The notes beneath the pieces were generated by a model. The model was not told the origin of the DNA, ran no database searches, and was given only the letters and a program-made list of their open reading frames with translations. A DNA stretch of 64,000 bases, from NCBI RefSeq assembly GCF_023159225.1, contig NC_063172.1, positions 61,748,828 through 61,812,827 of the forward strand, given 5' to 3'. Shown here one piece after another: positions 10,703 through 20,878 of the stretch; the stretch's first letter is position 1; every line of letters begins with the position of its first letter. The DNA comes from Perognathus longimembris pacificus. Lineage: Eukaryota; Chordata; Mammalia; Rodentia; Heteromyidae. Both the position numbers and the translations under genes were made by a program.

Positions 10703-11282
10703 CAAGAAGGTTTGCAACCCAGAAAGATCCAGAGTCAGTTCCCACACCGGCACTTAGCTCCACCCCCACCTCCACTTCCAGTGCGATGCGAGGGCTAGAG
10801 AATCTGGTTCCCACCCACAGGACAGCATAGGGCCATTTCCACGGTCAACTCTTCAGGCTCTTTCCAGCCTCAGAAATTAGTCATTCTGTAGTTTGCAGAA
10901 CAGCTTACCAGGCTAAAATTTTAGACTCTTACTTCAGAGTTGAAGCTCTTACTCATCACACCACATCTGCAAATTAAATTTTGGAGTCTGGTGCAAAGGG
11001 AAAGCTAATTAATCCTAAATTGCACCCTTAAATACTATCAATGAGGGGTTGAGGATTAATTACAGTATTGAAGGCCTCTGGTATATGAAAATAGCATTCA
11101 CACAACTGATTGAGACAACTTTTAGTGAAAAAGGACAGGTAGTAAATAGTTGTGGACCTTTTGTAGCTACTCAACTCTGTCTTACACTGTGAAAGACTAT
11201 GGCTGAGCTCCAGGAAAGCTTTATTTTAGATATGGAAATTTAAATTTAGATAACTTTCATGCCACTAAATAGCCTTAGTTTT
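10703..11282. other. Single-copy DNA with paired TAATCC motifs
   Basis: TAATTAATCC (11,006-11,015) and its exact reverse complement GGATTAATTA (11,053-11,062) lie 37 bases apart. TAATCC is the core bound by K50 homeodomain factors (OTX, CRX and PITX groups). No repeat or exon is recognised. A regulatory role is inference. Confidence 0.35.
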
Positions 11283-11377
11283 TTTTCTTTCCTTCTTATT
11301 CCTTCTCCCTCCTTCTCTCTCTCCCTCCCTCCCTCCCTTCCTTCCTTTCCTCCTTCCTTCTTTCTTGCTTGCTTGCC
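11283..11377. repeat. Pyrimidine-rich (CCTT/CCCT)n tract
   Basis: Imperfect CTTT, CCTT and CCCT units on the plus strand, about 95 bases long. Confidence 0.9.
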
Positions 11378-11499
11378 TCCCAACATAGCTAGGATGACAG
11401 GTACATACCACCATGTCCAGTTTCTTCTATTGAGATGAGGTCTTTTGACTTTTCTGCCTGGGCAAGTCTGGAAGTGTGATCCTCCTGATTTTGTTGTGA
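11378..11499 (-). mobile_element. B1-like SINE fragment
   Basis: Antisense 'ctaggatgacaggtacatac' and 'tctgcctgggcaagtctgg' match B1/B1-dID parts, but the order suggests a rearranged or dimeric old copy. Confidence 0.5.
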
Positions 11500-11700
11500 C
11501 AGCTCTACAAACATATACAATACACCCTGGTCAAACTCACCCCCTCATTTCTATCCCAGATTCCCTCCTTCTAAAACAACTTCAACAGGCTTCATTGTTC
11601 TGTTTTCATATATACATGCAAAGTGTTTTCAGCCTCATCTGCCCATGCCGATGCCCTTCCCCCAGTCATAAAACAGCAGAAGAGCTTGATGCAAATTTGT
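11500..11700 (-). mobile_element. L1 3' UTR-like fragment (related to 10,186-10,520)
   Basis: Shares with the earlier copy 'aacttcaacaggcttcattg', 'cctcatctgcccatgccgat' and the preceding C-rich 'accccctcatttctatccc'. No coding content. Confidence 0.5.
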
Positions 11701-12284
11701 CAGAACATCTCACATAGCAAGTTGCTCTCAACTACCAATTTCTTTCAAGTTGTGACATCAGTAGAAATGATGCAAGACCGGATTTTTATATAAAACCCCT
11801 CTTAGAGTTAACGATTTAAAAAAACCACAGCAACTTTTTGTTTTGTGTTGTGCTAGGGATCAGGCCCAGGTCCTTCTGCATAGTAGGTGAACCCCGTATT
11901 ACTGCTTGACAGTCTCAGTCCTGTGCGGCACTTGATAACCTAGCACTTATCGGTGAGCTAAGTGCTAAGCTATATGTCTTCTTCTTAAAGAAAGTTGCTG
12001 AATCTCTCACATAGTACATTGTTATAAGGCTTAACAAAATGGTTGCAAGTGAAATCTTTATTTACCAAGGATTTTAGAATGGCTCAAAGAAATCTTTTTT
12101 TTAAAAGAAATCTTGATATAAGAAATATCTTAGAAATGTTTAAAGAAAGTGAGTAAAATTCTTCTTAAACCTTGGTCATACCTTAAGATTCTTTTGTTTC
12201 TGTATTTTCAAAGTTAAATTCTCAAGTCACTGAATAGTACTTGTAACTCTGTATTAAAACAATATTAGAGATGTTTAGTGTTGT

Positions 12285-12285
<1 letters not shown>
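11701..12285. other. AT-rich spacer around an ID-like fragment
   Basis: Nothing else recognised apart from the ID-like fragment at 11,845-11,921. Confidence 0.4.
11845..11921 (-). mobile_element. ID-like SINE monomer, decayed
   Basis: Antisense 'gtgctagggatcaggcccag' followed by 'cttctgcatagtaggtgaac' matches the B box to A box order of an ID-like unit. Confidence 0.5.

Positions 12286-12325
<40 letters not shown>
12286..12325. repeat. (TG)n microsatellite
   Basis: About 20 TG units. Confidence 0.96.
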
Positions 12326-12327
<2 letters not shown>

Positions 12328-12536
12328 TTAGTTTGGCAGGGTAAAGCCCTAAAATTCAGTCTTGTATGACACTGGACAAATTACTCTAAACTGTAGTGCT
12401 TCTATGAGTAAACTGAAGTTGCTAATAAGTTACCTTTCATAGTGCAGCGAAATGAGATACTGCGGATCAAGTCATTTAGTACATGGTCTGTACATAGTAT
12501 GGTTTAAAACAGTAGCTCATTATTTCAACTGTCTTG

Positions 12537-12538
<2 letters not shown>

Positions 12539-12577
<39 letters not shown>
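12539..12577. repeat. (TG)n microsatellite
   Basis: About 19 TG units, 214 bases after the previous TG tract. Confidence 0.96.
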
Positions 12578-12579
<2 letters not shown>

Positions 12580-12749
12580 AAGGCATCTGTGGTACTCAAA
12601 CGAAGATAGAAGCATCCTGGGAAATAAAACTCTCACAATTTATAATTGCATCTAATTCCATCAGATTTTTGCAGAAGAATCAAAATTGGAGTGAATAGAT
12701 ACTGTGGCTTGTGATAGCAAAGAGATATTGAGTATTTTATGTAAACACA

Positions 12750-12840
12750 ATATATACATATATACTATATATACATATAACACATATATGTACATACACC
12801 TATACTGTGTATGTGTATACCCATCTATACACACACACAT
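12750..12840. repeat. Alternating TA/CA low-complexity tract
   Basis: Mixed 'atatatacatatatac' and 'acacacac' units, imperfect. Confidence 0.8.
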
Positions 12841-13687
12841 CAGTAAGAAGGATGATAGCTACTATTTAAATAAGATACACAATTAAGGCAAAATTATGGC
12901 AAAATTCGGATAACTTCTAGGTACTCAGGGTGAAGAAATCTTTCAAACACAACTTTTTGGAAACCTTGTGGTAAGTATTTGCAAAGGCCATATGTGGTTT
13001 CCCTTCTTACTGAATCCTATTTATGAATTTCTTGCATGATATGAAAGCCATTGGTCTATATTTAAAAAGTAAAAAAAAAAGTAGCAAGCTAAGAAATAAA
13101 AGGCCATATAACAGAGTGAAGACTGGGATCTTATGACTTTGTAGAAGGTGTGAAAGTGATAAGGGTTTAGTACCAGGGGAGGAGACAATTCTGAAAAGAG
13201 ACATGATTATATAATTCCCGTTACAAAAGCTGCTGTGGACAGTTTCTAGGTCTCTGGGTCCTTTGTAGAAGAAGAACTTTGGTTTGTGATGACTTTAATT
13301 TCCCAAAAGTAACTTTCTGTATTTGCTGTCAATGTTTGTGGTTTCTTCTCTTCTCATATTTCTGTTTGCTTTTCATCAGCTAGTAAAAATGTAAGAAGTA
13401 TTTCCTGCCTAAACAAGCTTATGGTTCATACTTCCCTTTCTATAAAAACAACAGCAACAAAAGCAACTTAAAAATCTTGCACCTGTGACTTTGTAACTAT
13501 TTTAAGTCTCCTTTATAACTTTTCATGACCAATGATCAGAATAAATGTTACAAATGGATTTTATGTTTCTGCTTGCTGAAAAGTCTGTATAGTAAATATG
13601 TTTCAAATTGTCCCCCAAATTTCCATTTTTATCTATGAAAAATTTCTAAACCTTAAAAAAATTTACATGTTTTCAAAATGACTGGGA

Positions 13688-13690
<3 letters not shown>
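12841..13690. other. No feature seen
   Basis: AT-rich, with no recognised repeat, RNA gene or exon. Confidence 0.4.

Positions 13691-13749
<59 letters not shown>
13691..13749. repeat. (TG)n microsatellite
   Basis: About 29 pure TG units that run directly into the tail side of an antisense B1-Geo SINE. Confidence 0.97.
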
Positions 13750-13750
<1 letters not shown>

Positions 13751-13959
13751 GGCCCTCAGGACTTGGACGTTGTCCTGAGCTTTTGTGCTCAAGGCTAGTG
13801 CTCTACCACTTGAACCACAGCTCTACTTTTAACTTTTTGGTGAATAATTACAGATATGAATCTCACAGACTTCCCTGCCTGGGCTGGCTTTGAACTGAGA
13901 TCCTCTGATCTCAGCCTCCTGAGTAGCTGTGATTAAGGCATGAGCCACCAGCACCCAGC
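13750..13959 (-). mobile_element. B1-Geo composite SINE
   Basis: Antisense Geo half ('ctctaccacttgaaccacag' is the complement of its A-box part), then the B1-like half through 'ctgcctgggctggctttgaa' to 'gagccaccagcacccagc'. Well preserved. The (TG)n replaces its poly(A) tail. Confidence 0.88.
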
Positions 13960-14205
13960 TATTCTTTTCTTTATTATTAGTTTAATGGGAAACTTGGCTC
14001 CAAAGAAACAGGGGTGGCTTATGTGGACTGCCGTTGTTTTGCAGTGTTTTATGGATTCCAGGCCCAGTGATATCCATGGACTTCAATCCTATGAGCCTGC
14101 ATTGGGTAGAATTGACCGCAGCTCTCACTGGACTAGCATTAGTTTCCACCAGGGCTTCTCTTCAAATGTTCATACTGTATCTCTGTATTGGCATATACTG
14201 TTCAA

Positions 14206-14274
14206 AAAGAACGGTACCTGACTAATGTACCTATAACCCCTCTTGATATCACCTTTATAATAACAAACTAAAAA
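14206..14274 (+). mobile_element. L1 3' end fragment
   Basis: 'aatgtacctataacccctct', then 'atcacctttataataac' and an A-rich tail match the extreme 3' end of L1 copies elsewhere in the window. A short (CA)n follows at about 14,283-14,309. Confidence 0.6.
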
Positions 14275-14309
14275 AAGAAACACATACACACACACACACA
14301 CCACACACA

Positions 14310-15067
14310 CGAATAACCTGATCCTCAATCCAGATAGAAGAACAGGAGTATGGGCAACCAGGGAAAGAAATGATTGTGTCTTTCTTTCCTGTTCTTACCA
14401 AACATAAAAAGGAGAAAGAATAAGCTTCAGTTTGATTCTCAGAGAGGAATTTCAGAATGCTTTGTTTTGGCACAATAAAGGTATATAGACAAAAAGACTT
14501 ACCTTCAAAGCAAAAATTATCTATCTTTAAAAATAAAACAACACAGAGAAGAATCAGCCATTAAAAGCCACTGAAACCTTAGTAAAATACCCAGGTGGTG
14601 AGCAGAGAGAGATATCACCATTGCCTTGTGGTCACACTTTCATGTTCAAATTTTCACAAAAGGATCAACACTGCAAATGCCAAAACCGCCAAGCAAATCA
14701 AAAGAGAGGTTCAAATGAAAGCATTGAATTGGTAACCAAACAAACACTGATATTTAGAAGGTCTTAAGAAACACGGAAAATACTTCATGTGAGTTTCCAG
14801 GCTGAATTGCCAATCCTTGCCTGGAACTGGATGAGTCATTTTCAAGGGTGTCACCTGTTCGATTGAGCTCGATCACATTTCTTTGTCTTGGGGCTGGTTT
14901 GTGCATGTCTCGGCAAGGCCCTGTGGCTTTTTAATGGGGTGTCTTCTTGTCACATGTTGGATAAAAATTGCTATTTTATTTCTCTTTTTCTTCTTAATTT
15001 TCATAGCTCCTTTGTCTTTTCCCCTATCTAATGAAGGTGGGCTAGTTTTTGTTGCTTGTCTGTTTTC
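14310..15067. other. No feature seen
   Basis: No recognised repeat or coding signal. Confidence 0.4.
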
Positions 15068-15293
15068 TGTGCCCACGTTGAGGCTTGAGCTAAGGGCCTG
15101 GGCGCTGCCCTCAGCATTTTCATTCAAGGCTGGTGCTCTACCACAGAGTCACGCTTTCAGTTCTGCCTTTCGCTGGTTAATTGGAAAAGAGAATCTTACA
15201 AACTTTCATGCACTGGATGGCTTTGAATTGTGATCCTCAAATCTTAGCCTCCTGAGTAGATAAGATTACTAGCATGAGCCACTCACACCTAGC
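15068..15293 (-). mobile_element. B1-Geo composite SINE
   Basis: Antisense: 'gcttgagctaagggcctggg' (Geo), 'ctttcgctggttaattggaa' (linker), then 'cctcctgagtagataagatt' and 'gagccactcacacctagc' (B1-like). Moderately diverged. Confidence 0.82.
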
Positions 15294-15596
15294 GGTACAG
15301 ACAAAGAAGATACTGTTCTCACTCTCATGGGTTATTCTTCATGGAGAGATACTATATATCATATATACGTGTGATATATGTACAGATACCTTTAAGTGTA
15401 TATAATGTATATATTATATTATAGTTATTATTTATATATATGTACAAACACATATACCCTCAAGGTCCTGGAGAGTTCTAAGTACCTCATGTATCAAATG
15501 GGAGGCAGTGGTCCATTCTACTCGGACTAAGTGGTGTAAGGGATAATAAGCAGGAAGGTTTGTGAAAGTCCATGGCTTCAGGTCACAGCAATTAGC
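15294..15596. other. AT-rich spacer
   Basis: Contains alternating TA stretches near 15,350-15,440. No feature otherwise. Confidence 0.45.
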
Positions 15597-15825
15597 CCTC
15601 AGCATTTACTGTGTGTTGGGTATGGGGCTAGGCACTGGAGGGAGAGTGCATCTCAGCTACTCAATGCATCTCTTTGGCACTTATCATTATTGTTTCCAAA
15701 GTGATAGGAAATGGAAGCCTCCAGAGTCGAAGCAACTTGCTCCTGGTTACAATCAAAATGACAGCATCTGTGTTCCATCTTTGCCAAAAGATCCTGCTTA
15801 ACGGCTAAGGCCATACTGCCGCCTC
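15597..15825 (-). mobile_element. MIR element
   Basis: In antisense it has the typical order: 'catttactgtgtgttgggta', 'gctaggcactggaggg', 'ttatcattattgtttcc', 'ataggaaatggaagcctcca', 'aagcaacttgctcctgg' and 'ttccatctttgccaaaag'. Nearly full length but diverged, as expected for this pre-placental family. Confidence 0.7.
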
Positions 15826-16692
15826 CTTCTCCACTTTGGTTTCAGACACACCAGTGCCGGTCTACCTCGAGGAGAGTGGCAGGGTCTCCTGTAGCTGCGC
15901 CTGTTGCTGGCAGCGAGAACAGGATACGCCACGAGGCAGCTAAGGTTCAGAGACAAGCAGAGCAGGTCTCGCTTTCAGTGAGGTACTCAAAACACAACCA
16001 GTCCATTTAGTTCCTCATTTTGGTTTGTTTTTTCCAGATGATAATGCTTTTGTGACAGTTTGAACTGACCAACAGTGCGGTGATTTTCTTATAAACCCTT
16101 TTCAAGCCCAAGATGAAAAGAATAGATGGTTACAAAGTAGAGGCAAAGGGAATCTCCTTCTTGGAGGATTTAAACTAAACAGACATGCGACAAAATTTCA
16201 GTGATGGTTTAAATTCACCCCGGAGGATTTTCTAATAGAAAGGGCTCTCCTGTTTTATCTCAGTGTCAGAACAAGTTCCTACTTAGTAATCAAAAAGGTT
16301 TCCTGTGAGGAAAATTTCAAAACAGGGTATGCAAATACTGGGGAGATTAATAGCAAAACATAGCTAAGAGACACATAAAATGAAATTGTATGACAGATAA
16401 TACATTTTATTTGGATTTTCAACATTCCATAAATGTTCTTAATTAATATTAAAGAAATAATTAATGAGAAATAGGCTTGTTTTCTTGATAAATGGTACAG
16501 AGGTTTTCTTCAAGGACATGATTCTTTTTCCCCCATTTTGATTCCAACTGTAACACAGTTGATTGTCGAAGATTTGGTAATAAACTTCAGTAGGTATACA
16601 GGAATTGGAAACCACTACCCTCACTCTAAGCTTTGGAAAAACTTGTGGGGGTTTGCCCTCCCCTACTGGCAGCCACTATTCTCATTTCTCTT

Positions 16693-16695
<3 letters not shown>
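15826..16695. other. No feature seen
   Basis: No recognised repeat, exon or RNA gene. Confidence 0.4.

Positions 16696-16757
<62 letters not shown>
16696..16757. repeat. (CA)n microsatellite
   Basis: About 31 CA units. The open frames across it are repeat translations only. Confidence 0.97.
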
Positions 16758-16759
<2 letters not shown>

Positions 16760-16924
16760 CCTCACAAAGCAAATGGTTCGTAAGTGCTTGTTTTTTGGTT
16801 ATAACTGGAATTATTTTGTGCACTATTGTTTTACAAGTTTACAGCTATAGAGCAAATCCAGTGAAATGCATAGTATTTAGGCAATAGGAAAGTAGAATAA
16901 TGATGGAGTTGTATTGAGAGTTGA

Positions 16925-17035
16925 AGTTCTTACATTGTAAGAATCAGAAATGCAACTTTAAAACAACTGAAGTGCAGAGAGTGGTTAATTGACTGCTCTG
17001 ATTTGAAGTCCAGAGAAAGTTTCACTCTTTTACAT
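16925..17035 (-). mobile_element. Possible MIR fragment
   Basis: 'aactgaagtgcagagagtgg' followed by 'ttaattgactgctctga' resembles the 'aactgaggcacagagaggttaagt' part of antisense MIR. Weak. Confidence 0.35.
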
Positions 17036-17400
17036 GGCAGTTCAACCAATGTGGTAATCACTTTTTCTCTTTATTTTCCTCTCGTAGTTCACTTTGAGTG
17101 TTTCCACCACGTCTTTTCTTTGCATGTTGAATTCATTCTTTACTGTTACACAGAACTTTGATTTTCATTCGCATAAAGTCATGGGTTGACCTTCTTACTG
17201 CTCACAATTTAAAAGGAGAGAAGGTGGATATTCCCATCCCCCCCGGCCCCCCTCCCAAGCCCTCAATCTAGCCAGTCAACAATAGGGAGGACTCTTAACT
17301 GGCTAGCTTGGGTCCCATGTCCACCTTTGCCTGTGCAGGCTCTGCATCCTGCCCTGGGACTTTCAGCTCTTAAAGCATAGGAGTGGGGGGCCTGCTGGTG
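17036..17400. other. No feature seen
   Basis: Includes a C-rich patch at about 17,236-17,262. It holds the left target-site copy of the next SINE at its right end. Confidence 0.4.
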
Positions 17401-17617
17401 GTCTTTTTTTTTGTCAGTCATGGGGCTTGAACTCATGGTCTGGGTGTTGTCCCTGTATTTTTGTTTGTTTGTTTAGTCCTCTACCACTTTGAGCCACAGC
17501 TCCACTTCCAGTCTTCTGGTGATTCATTGGCAGTAAGAAGCCCTGTCCAAACCTTGATCCTCAGACTGCAGCATCCTGAATAGCTAGGGTTCTGGTGTGA
17601 GCCATCAGTGCCAGGCT
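17401..17617 (-). mobile_element. B1-Geo composite SINE
   Basis: Antisense copy with a T run, then 'catggggcttgaactcatgg' (Geo) and 'gtgagccatcagtgccaggc' (B1 5' end). An 8-bp flanking duplication, tgctggtg, lies at 17,393-17,400 and 17,618-17,625. A (TTTG)n stretch lies inside the Geo half. Confidence 0.85.
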
Positions 17618-18631
17618 TGCTGGTGACCTTGACATGAGCACAATGATCTCACCACAGTAGGGGAGCATCCTACAGGAATCAAGAAAGGGGAACTGGAAAA
17701 CAAAGCATGGTAGCAAATAGAGTTATCTCTCCCAACTTTTCTTTTTCTCTTAAATTGATCCAATTTAGAATTAACCCTCAGATTGACTTTAGACAAAAAA
17801 CAAAAAGTGAGAGAAAACATAAAATGATTTTTGTATTTACATGTTTAATTTCAGCACACTTACTCTTCTAAAATATTATACATATATTTGATAGCCCACT
17901 GAGTACTTTGAGAACATATATCTCACTTTTGGATTATATACAGCCTTCCTTATGTAGTTCAACTGGACATTCATTGTCTAATAGAGCCCTTACAAAGCCC
18001 AATCAGCTGTAACCTCCGCTGTCCTTTACCTAAGTACACAGTCTGTTCTGTAAGCCGTGTTTCAGGGATGGAGTGGATGAGATGATTATAAAAACCATCT
18101 TTATGGTTTTCTTCATTCTTCAATCACAGAAATCCACTCTCACGATTGGAGGAACATTCCAGTGAGAAGATGAGAGGCTACTGTCAGCAGAGCCAACCCC
18201 CCCACAAACAACAACAACAACAAAACAACCATGCCTATCCGATGGGTTTTAAATATACATGGAAGATCTAGAAAGTAATAACAGTGAGAAAGATTGTGAG
18301 TTTGAAACATTAGCCAGCTGCTGTGGAGTGCTGAATTGATTGATTTCTCTCTTTTTTTTTGTTAAATGAGATTTTGGTGTCAGCATTGCCAGTTAGCTGA
18401 TATATTAAGTTCCCAGTGTGTGACTACATAAATCAAGTGCTCAAAAAGCTATTTCTAAGGAGTGATATCAAGGTTTACGTACAATTTTAAAATGATATCT
18501 GGTCTGAAAATTATTATGATCCCATTTGTTTCCATAGAAATCACGTGGGCATTGAGGGGTAAAGCCTAAACTGCTCTAAAGTGACACGTTAGGTCTTACC
18601 TTTCATGATCTTTTGGATGCTTTGACATAAA
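17618..18631. other. No feature seen
   Basis: AT-rich; a short (CAA)n run at about 18,205-18,230. No gene or family repeat recognised. Confidence 0.4.
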
Positions 18632-18960
18632 TTACAGACAGACCTGGACTTATGATAGTATTAGCTCCCCTTAATCCCACTGCAAGCTGAAAAATACCCC
18701 AGAAAGTGTTTTTACTGCATAACTCACTGAACATTATAACTTAGCGAAGTCTGCCTCAAACATACTCCGAACACTCAGAGAGCCTATAATTGGGAAGAAT
18801 CATCCACCACAAAGTTTATTTCATAATAAAGAGTTGAATATCTCACGCAATTTAGGAGATAGTACACAGAATGTGAAACACAGAATGATTGCACAGATAG
18901 GATTTTGTACCATGGGGGGAAAGTAAAAAAAGTCCTAAGTTGAACCATTGTAAGCTGTAC
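18632..18960 (+). mobile_element. Tigger-like (TcMar) non-autonomous DNA transposon
   Basis: The left end reads 'cctggacttatgatagt' and the right end 'taagttgaaccattgtaag', an imperfect inverted pair. The interior has the order of a common mammalian pogo/Tigger-derived repeat: 'cataactcactgaacattat', 'aatcatccaccacaaag', 'cataataaagagttgaat' and 'gtgaaacacagaatg'. About 330 bp with no transposase. The subfamily is not asserted. Confidence 0.6.
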
Positions 18961-20095
18961 TTTTATCTCTTCTAGTCAGAACGGGCTTCTGAGTTGGGCC
19001 TGCGTAGTTCATCATTGTCATTTTTGCTTCTGAAATTTTTTCTCCACATGGAGGAGACTTTTCTCTGTATCCCTTTCCATAATAATTTCTGTATCGTGTT
19101 TCCGTCCCCTGTGGTGAGAAGCCCTGATTTGTAAGTTATGTAACATGGCATGAAATCCGGGGTTCCGGAGCAGGTTGGGGCCCAGGCTGAGCGCCAGGGC
19201 AGCTGCTGGCATGGCCTCCTCCATCTGCACGCTTTCATCTCCACCCTGGTGTGTTCCAACCTGTTGTGGTGCTTTAGTCAGGCTTGATGTTGAGTGGCTT
19301 CACTCATCCATGAATAGGCTTTTGCCTTTTGGCAGTGGGGCCCGTACTTTTCACTTTCCAGCCCTGATCCTTGGAAACTCTGTGTTGAACCAACACCTGT
19401 CGATAGCATCGCTGTCATAAGTTGACTTAGTCTCAAATTGGAAGATAAACTTTCAGTCTTGCAGACTCTTTCCTTATTTTTTTTTAAAGAAAATAATGTT
19501 AATGCTCACCTCATACCTTATTCTTTGCAGTTACTTGTCTTCTTGGTTTCTAATTGAGTAATTTCTTTTATATTGCATTAGATCTGCATTTGTTGCATTT
19601 TCAGTCTTTTACAGAGACTGGTCCAGCCTGTCCTGGTAATATTTTTGCACCAGGAGATTCCCATTTCTGAAGCACACTAGATTCCCTCACAGTGAAAACC
19701 TTTGGCTGATTCATTTGATGCAAGAAATGTCATGCACATATCTTGAAAAGGAATTGTCTAGAGCTAAATAGAACTTTATAGATAGTAACTCGTGGTAGCT
19801 GTTGTTCAGACAACTTAAAAGCAATGGATCACATTACTTTATCTTGGAAGAGGAGAGGCAGAGTGGAAGCTTTCCTGTGGGTGAATGAAGTTTGGCCATT
19901 TAGGTTATGTAGTGATTCGTGTATATTGATTTGTATCCTTGCTGTGCAGCCGTTAAGTGAAGGACAAAGTGTTTCTGGCTCTCTGTCCTTCTACTACCGG
20001 AACGGAGGCGACTTTTCAGCTAAAAGTGCAGTCATTGCTTCCACCTCTAAATTCATCATTCTTGAAAATATATATGTCATTCATCTTAGCCTATT
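18961..20095. other. Apparently single-copy DNA
   Basis: Overlapping open frames of about 70-95 codons occur on both strands around 18,970-19,420. None has a recognisable domain. Confidence 0.4.
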
Positions 20096-20365
20096 TGAGC
20101 TGCTATAACAAATGACTCTAGGCCAGGTGGCTTATTAGAATAAAACAGAAGTTAGCTGATCATAGTTCTGGAGGCTGGGCCCCCCGGGCCATGGTGGAGT
20201 CTGTGTCCAGTGAGGGTCCACTTTCCCTCACACAGAGCAGGACAAGCAAGAACCCCCAGGACTCCAAGAGCACTAATCACATTTATGAGGCCTCAGTCTC
20301 TTGAATTCCACCCTTTCCTTCTGAATGCCACCATCATCTTGGGGAACAAAAACATGCAAGTCTTG
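20096..20365 (-). mobile_element. MaLR-type LTR, decayed
   Basis: In antisense it starts 'gctgctataacaaatgactc', then 'aggtggcttattaga', 'catagttctggaggctgg', 'gtccagtgagggtccact' and 'agcactaatcacattta'. This is the order of MST/MLT1 LTRs. No internal region seen. Confidence 0.65.
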
Positions 20366-20668
20366 CAAATCTCCAACTATCTATGAATAGTTTCCTTCCT
20401 CGAGTCATACATTTTCAGAGACATTCCTTGTATAATATACCATACACAAAACATGAACTACTCAAGAGGAATGATTGGCCAATTATTGGGAGAGAAATTT
20501 TGTTGCAGCTAAAGTAAAATGCTTTCTGGACCATTCCTAATGGTAGAAGGAGAGATTCATCTTAAAAACATTTCCCGTTTTCTCATAGTTCTATGTTGAG
20601 GTGAAACAATACACTCCCATACTCAGTGCTTCTAAAAAACAATGATACTTTTACAACTCACTGTTCTT
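20366..20668. other. No feature seen
   Basis: Spacer, possibly the decayed end of the preceding LTR. Contains the left target-site copy of the next SINE (20,657-20,668). Confidence 0.4.
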
Positions 20669-20866
20669 TTTTTTTTTTTTTTTTTTTTTTGCCAGTCCTG
20701 GGCCTTGGACTCAGGGCCTGAGCACTGTCCCTGGCTTCTGAGCACTCTACCACTTGAGTCACAGCGCCACTTCCGGCTTTTTCTGTTCATGTGGTGCTGA
20801 GGAATCGAACCCAGGGCTTCATGCATGCTAGGCAAGCACTCTACCACTAAAGCCACATTCCCAGCC
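20669..20866 (-). mobile_element. IDL-Geo dimeric SINE
   Basis: Antisense copy with a clean T-run tail, the Geo half ('gccttggactcagggcctga') and the IDL half ending 'gccacattcccagccc'. A perfect 12-bp target duplication, ctcactgttctt, lies at 20,657-20,668 and 20,867-20,878. The Geo half lacks the usual 'tttttgctcaaggctagc' segment (small internal deletion near 20,741). Confidence 0.93.
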
Positions 20867-20878
20867 CTCACTGTTCTT

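Noticed and set aside
16538..16887. Overlapping frames with His/Thr or Cys/Val repeats
   Set aside because: They are translations of the (CA)n/(TG)n microsatellite. The same holds for similar frames at 173-223, 13,691-13,749 and 47,360-47,480.
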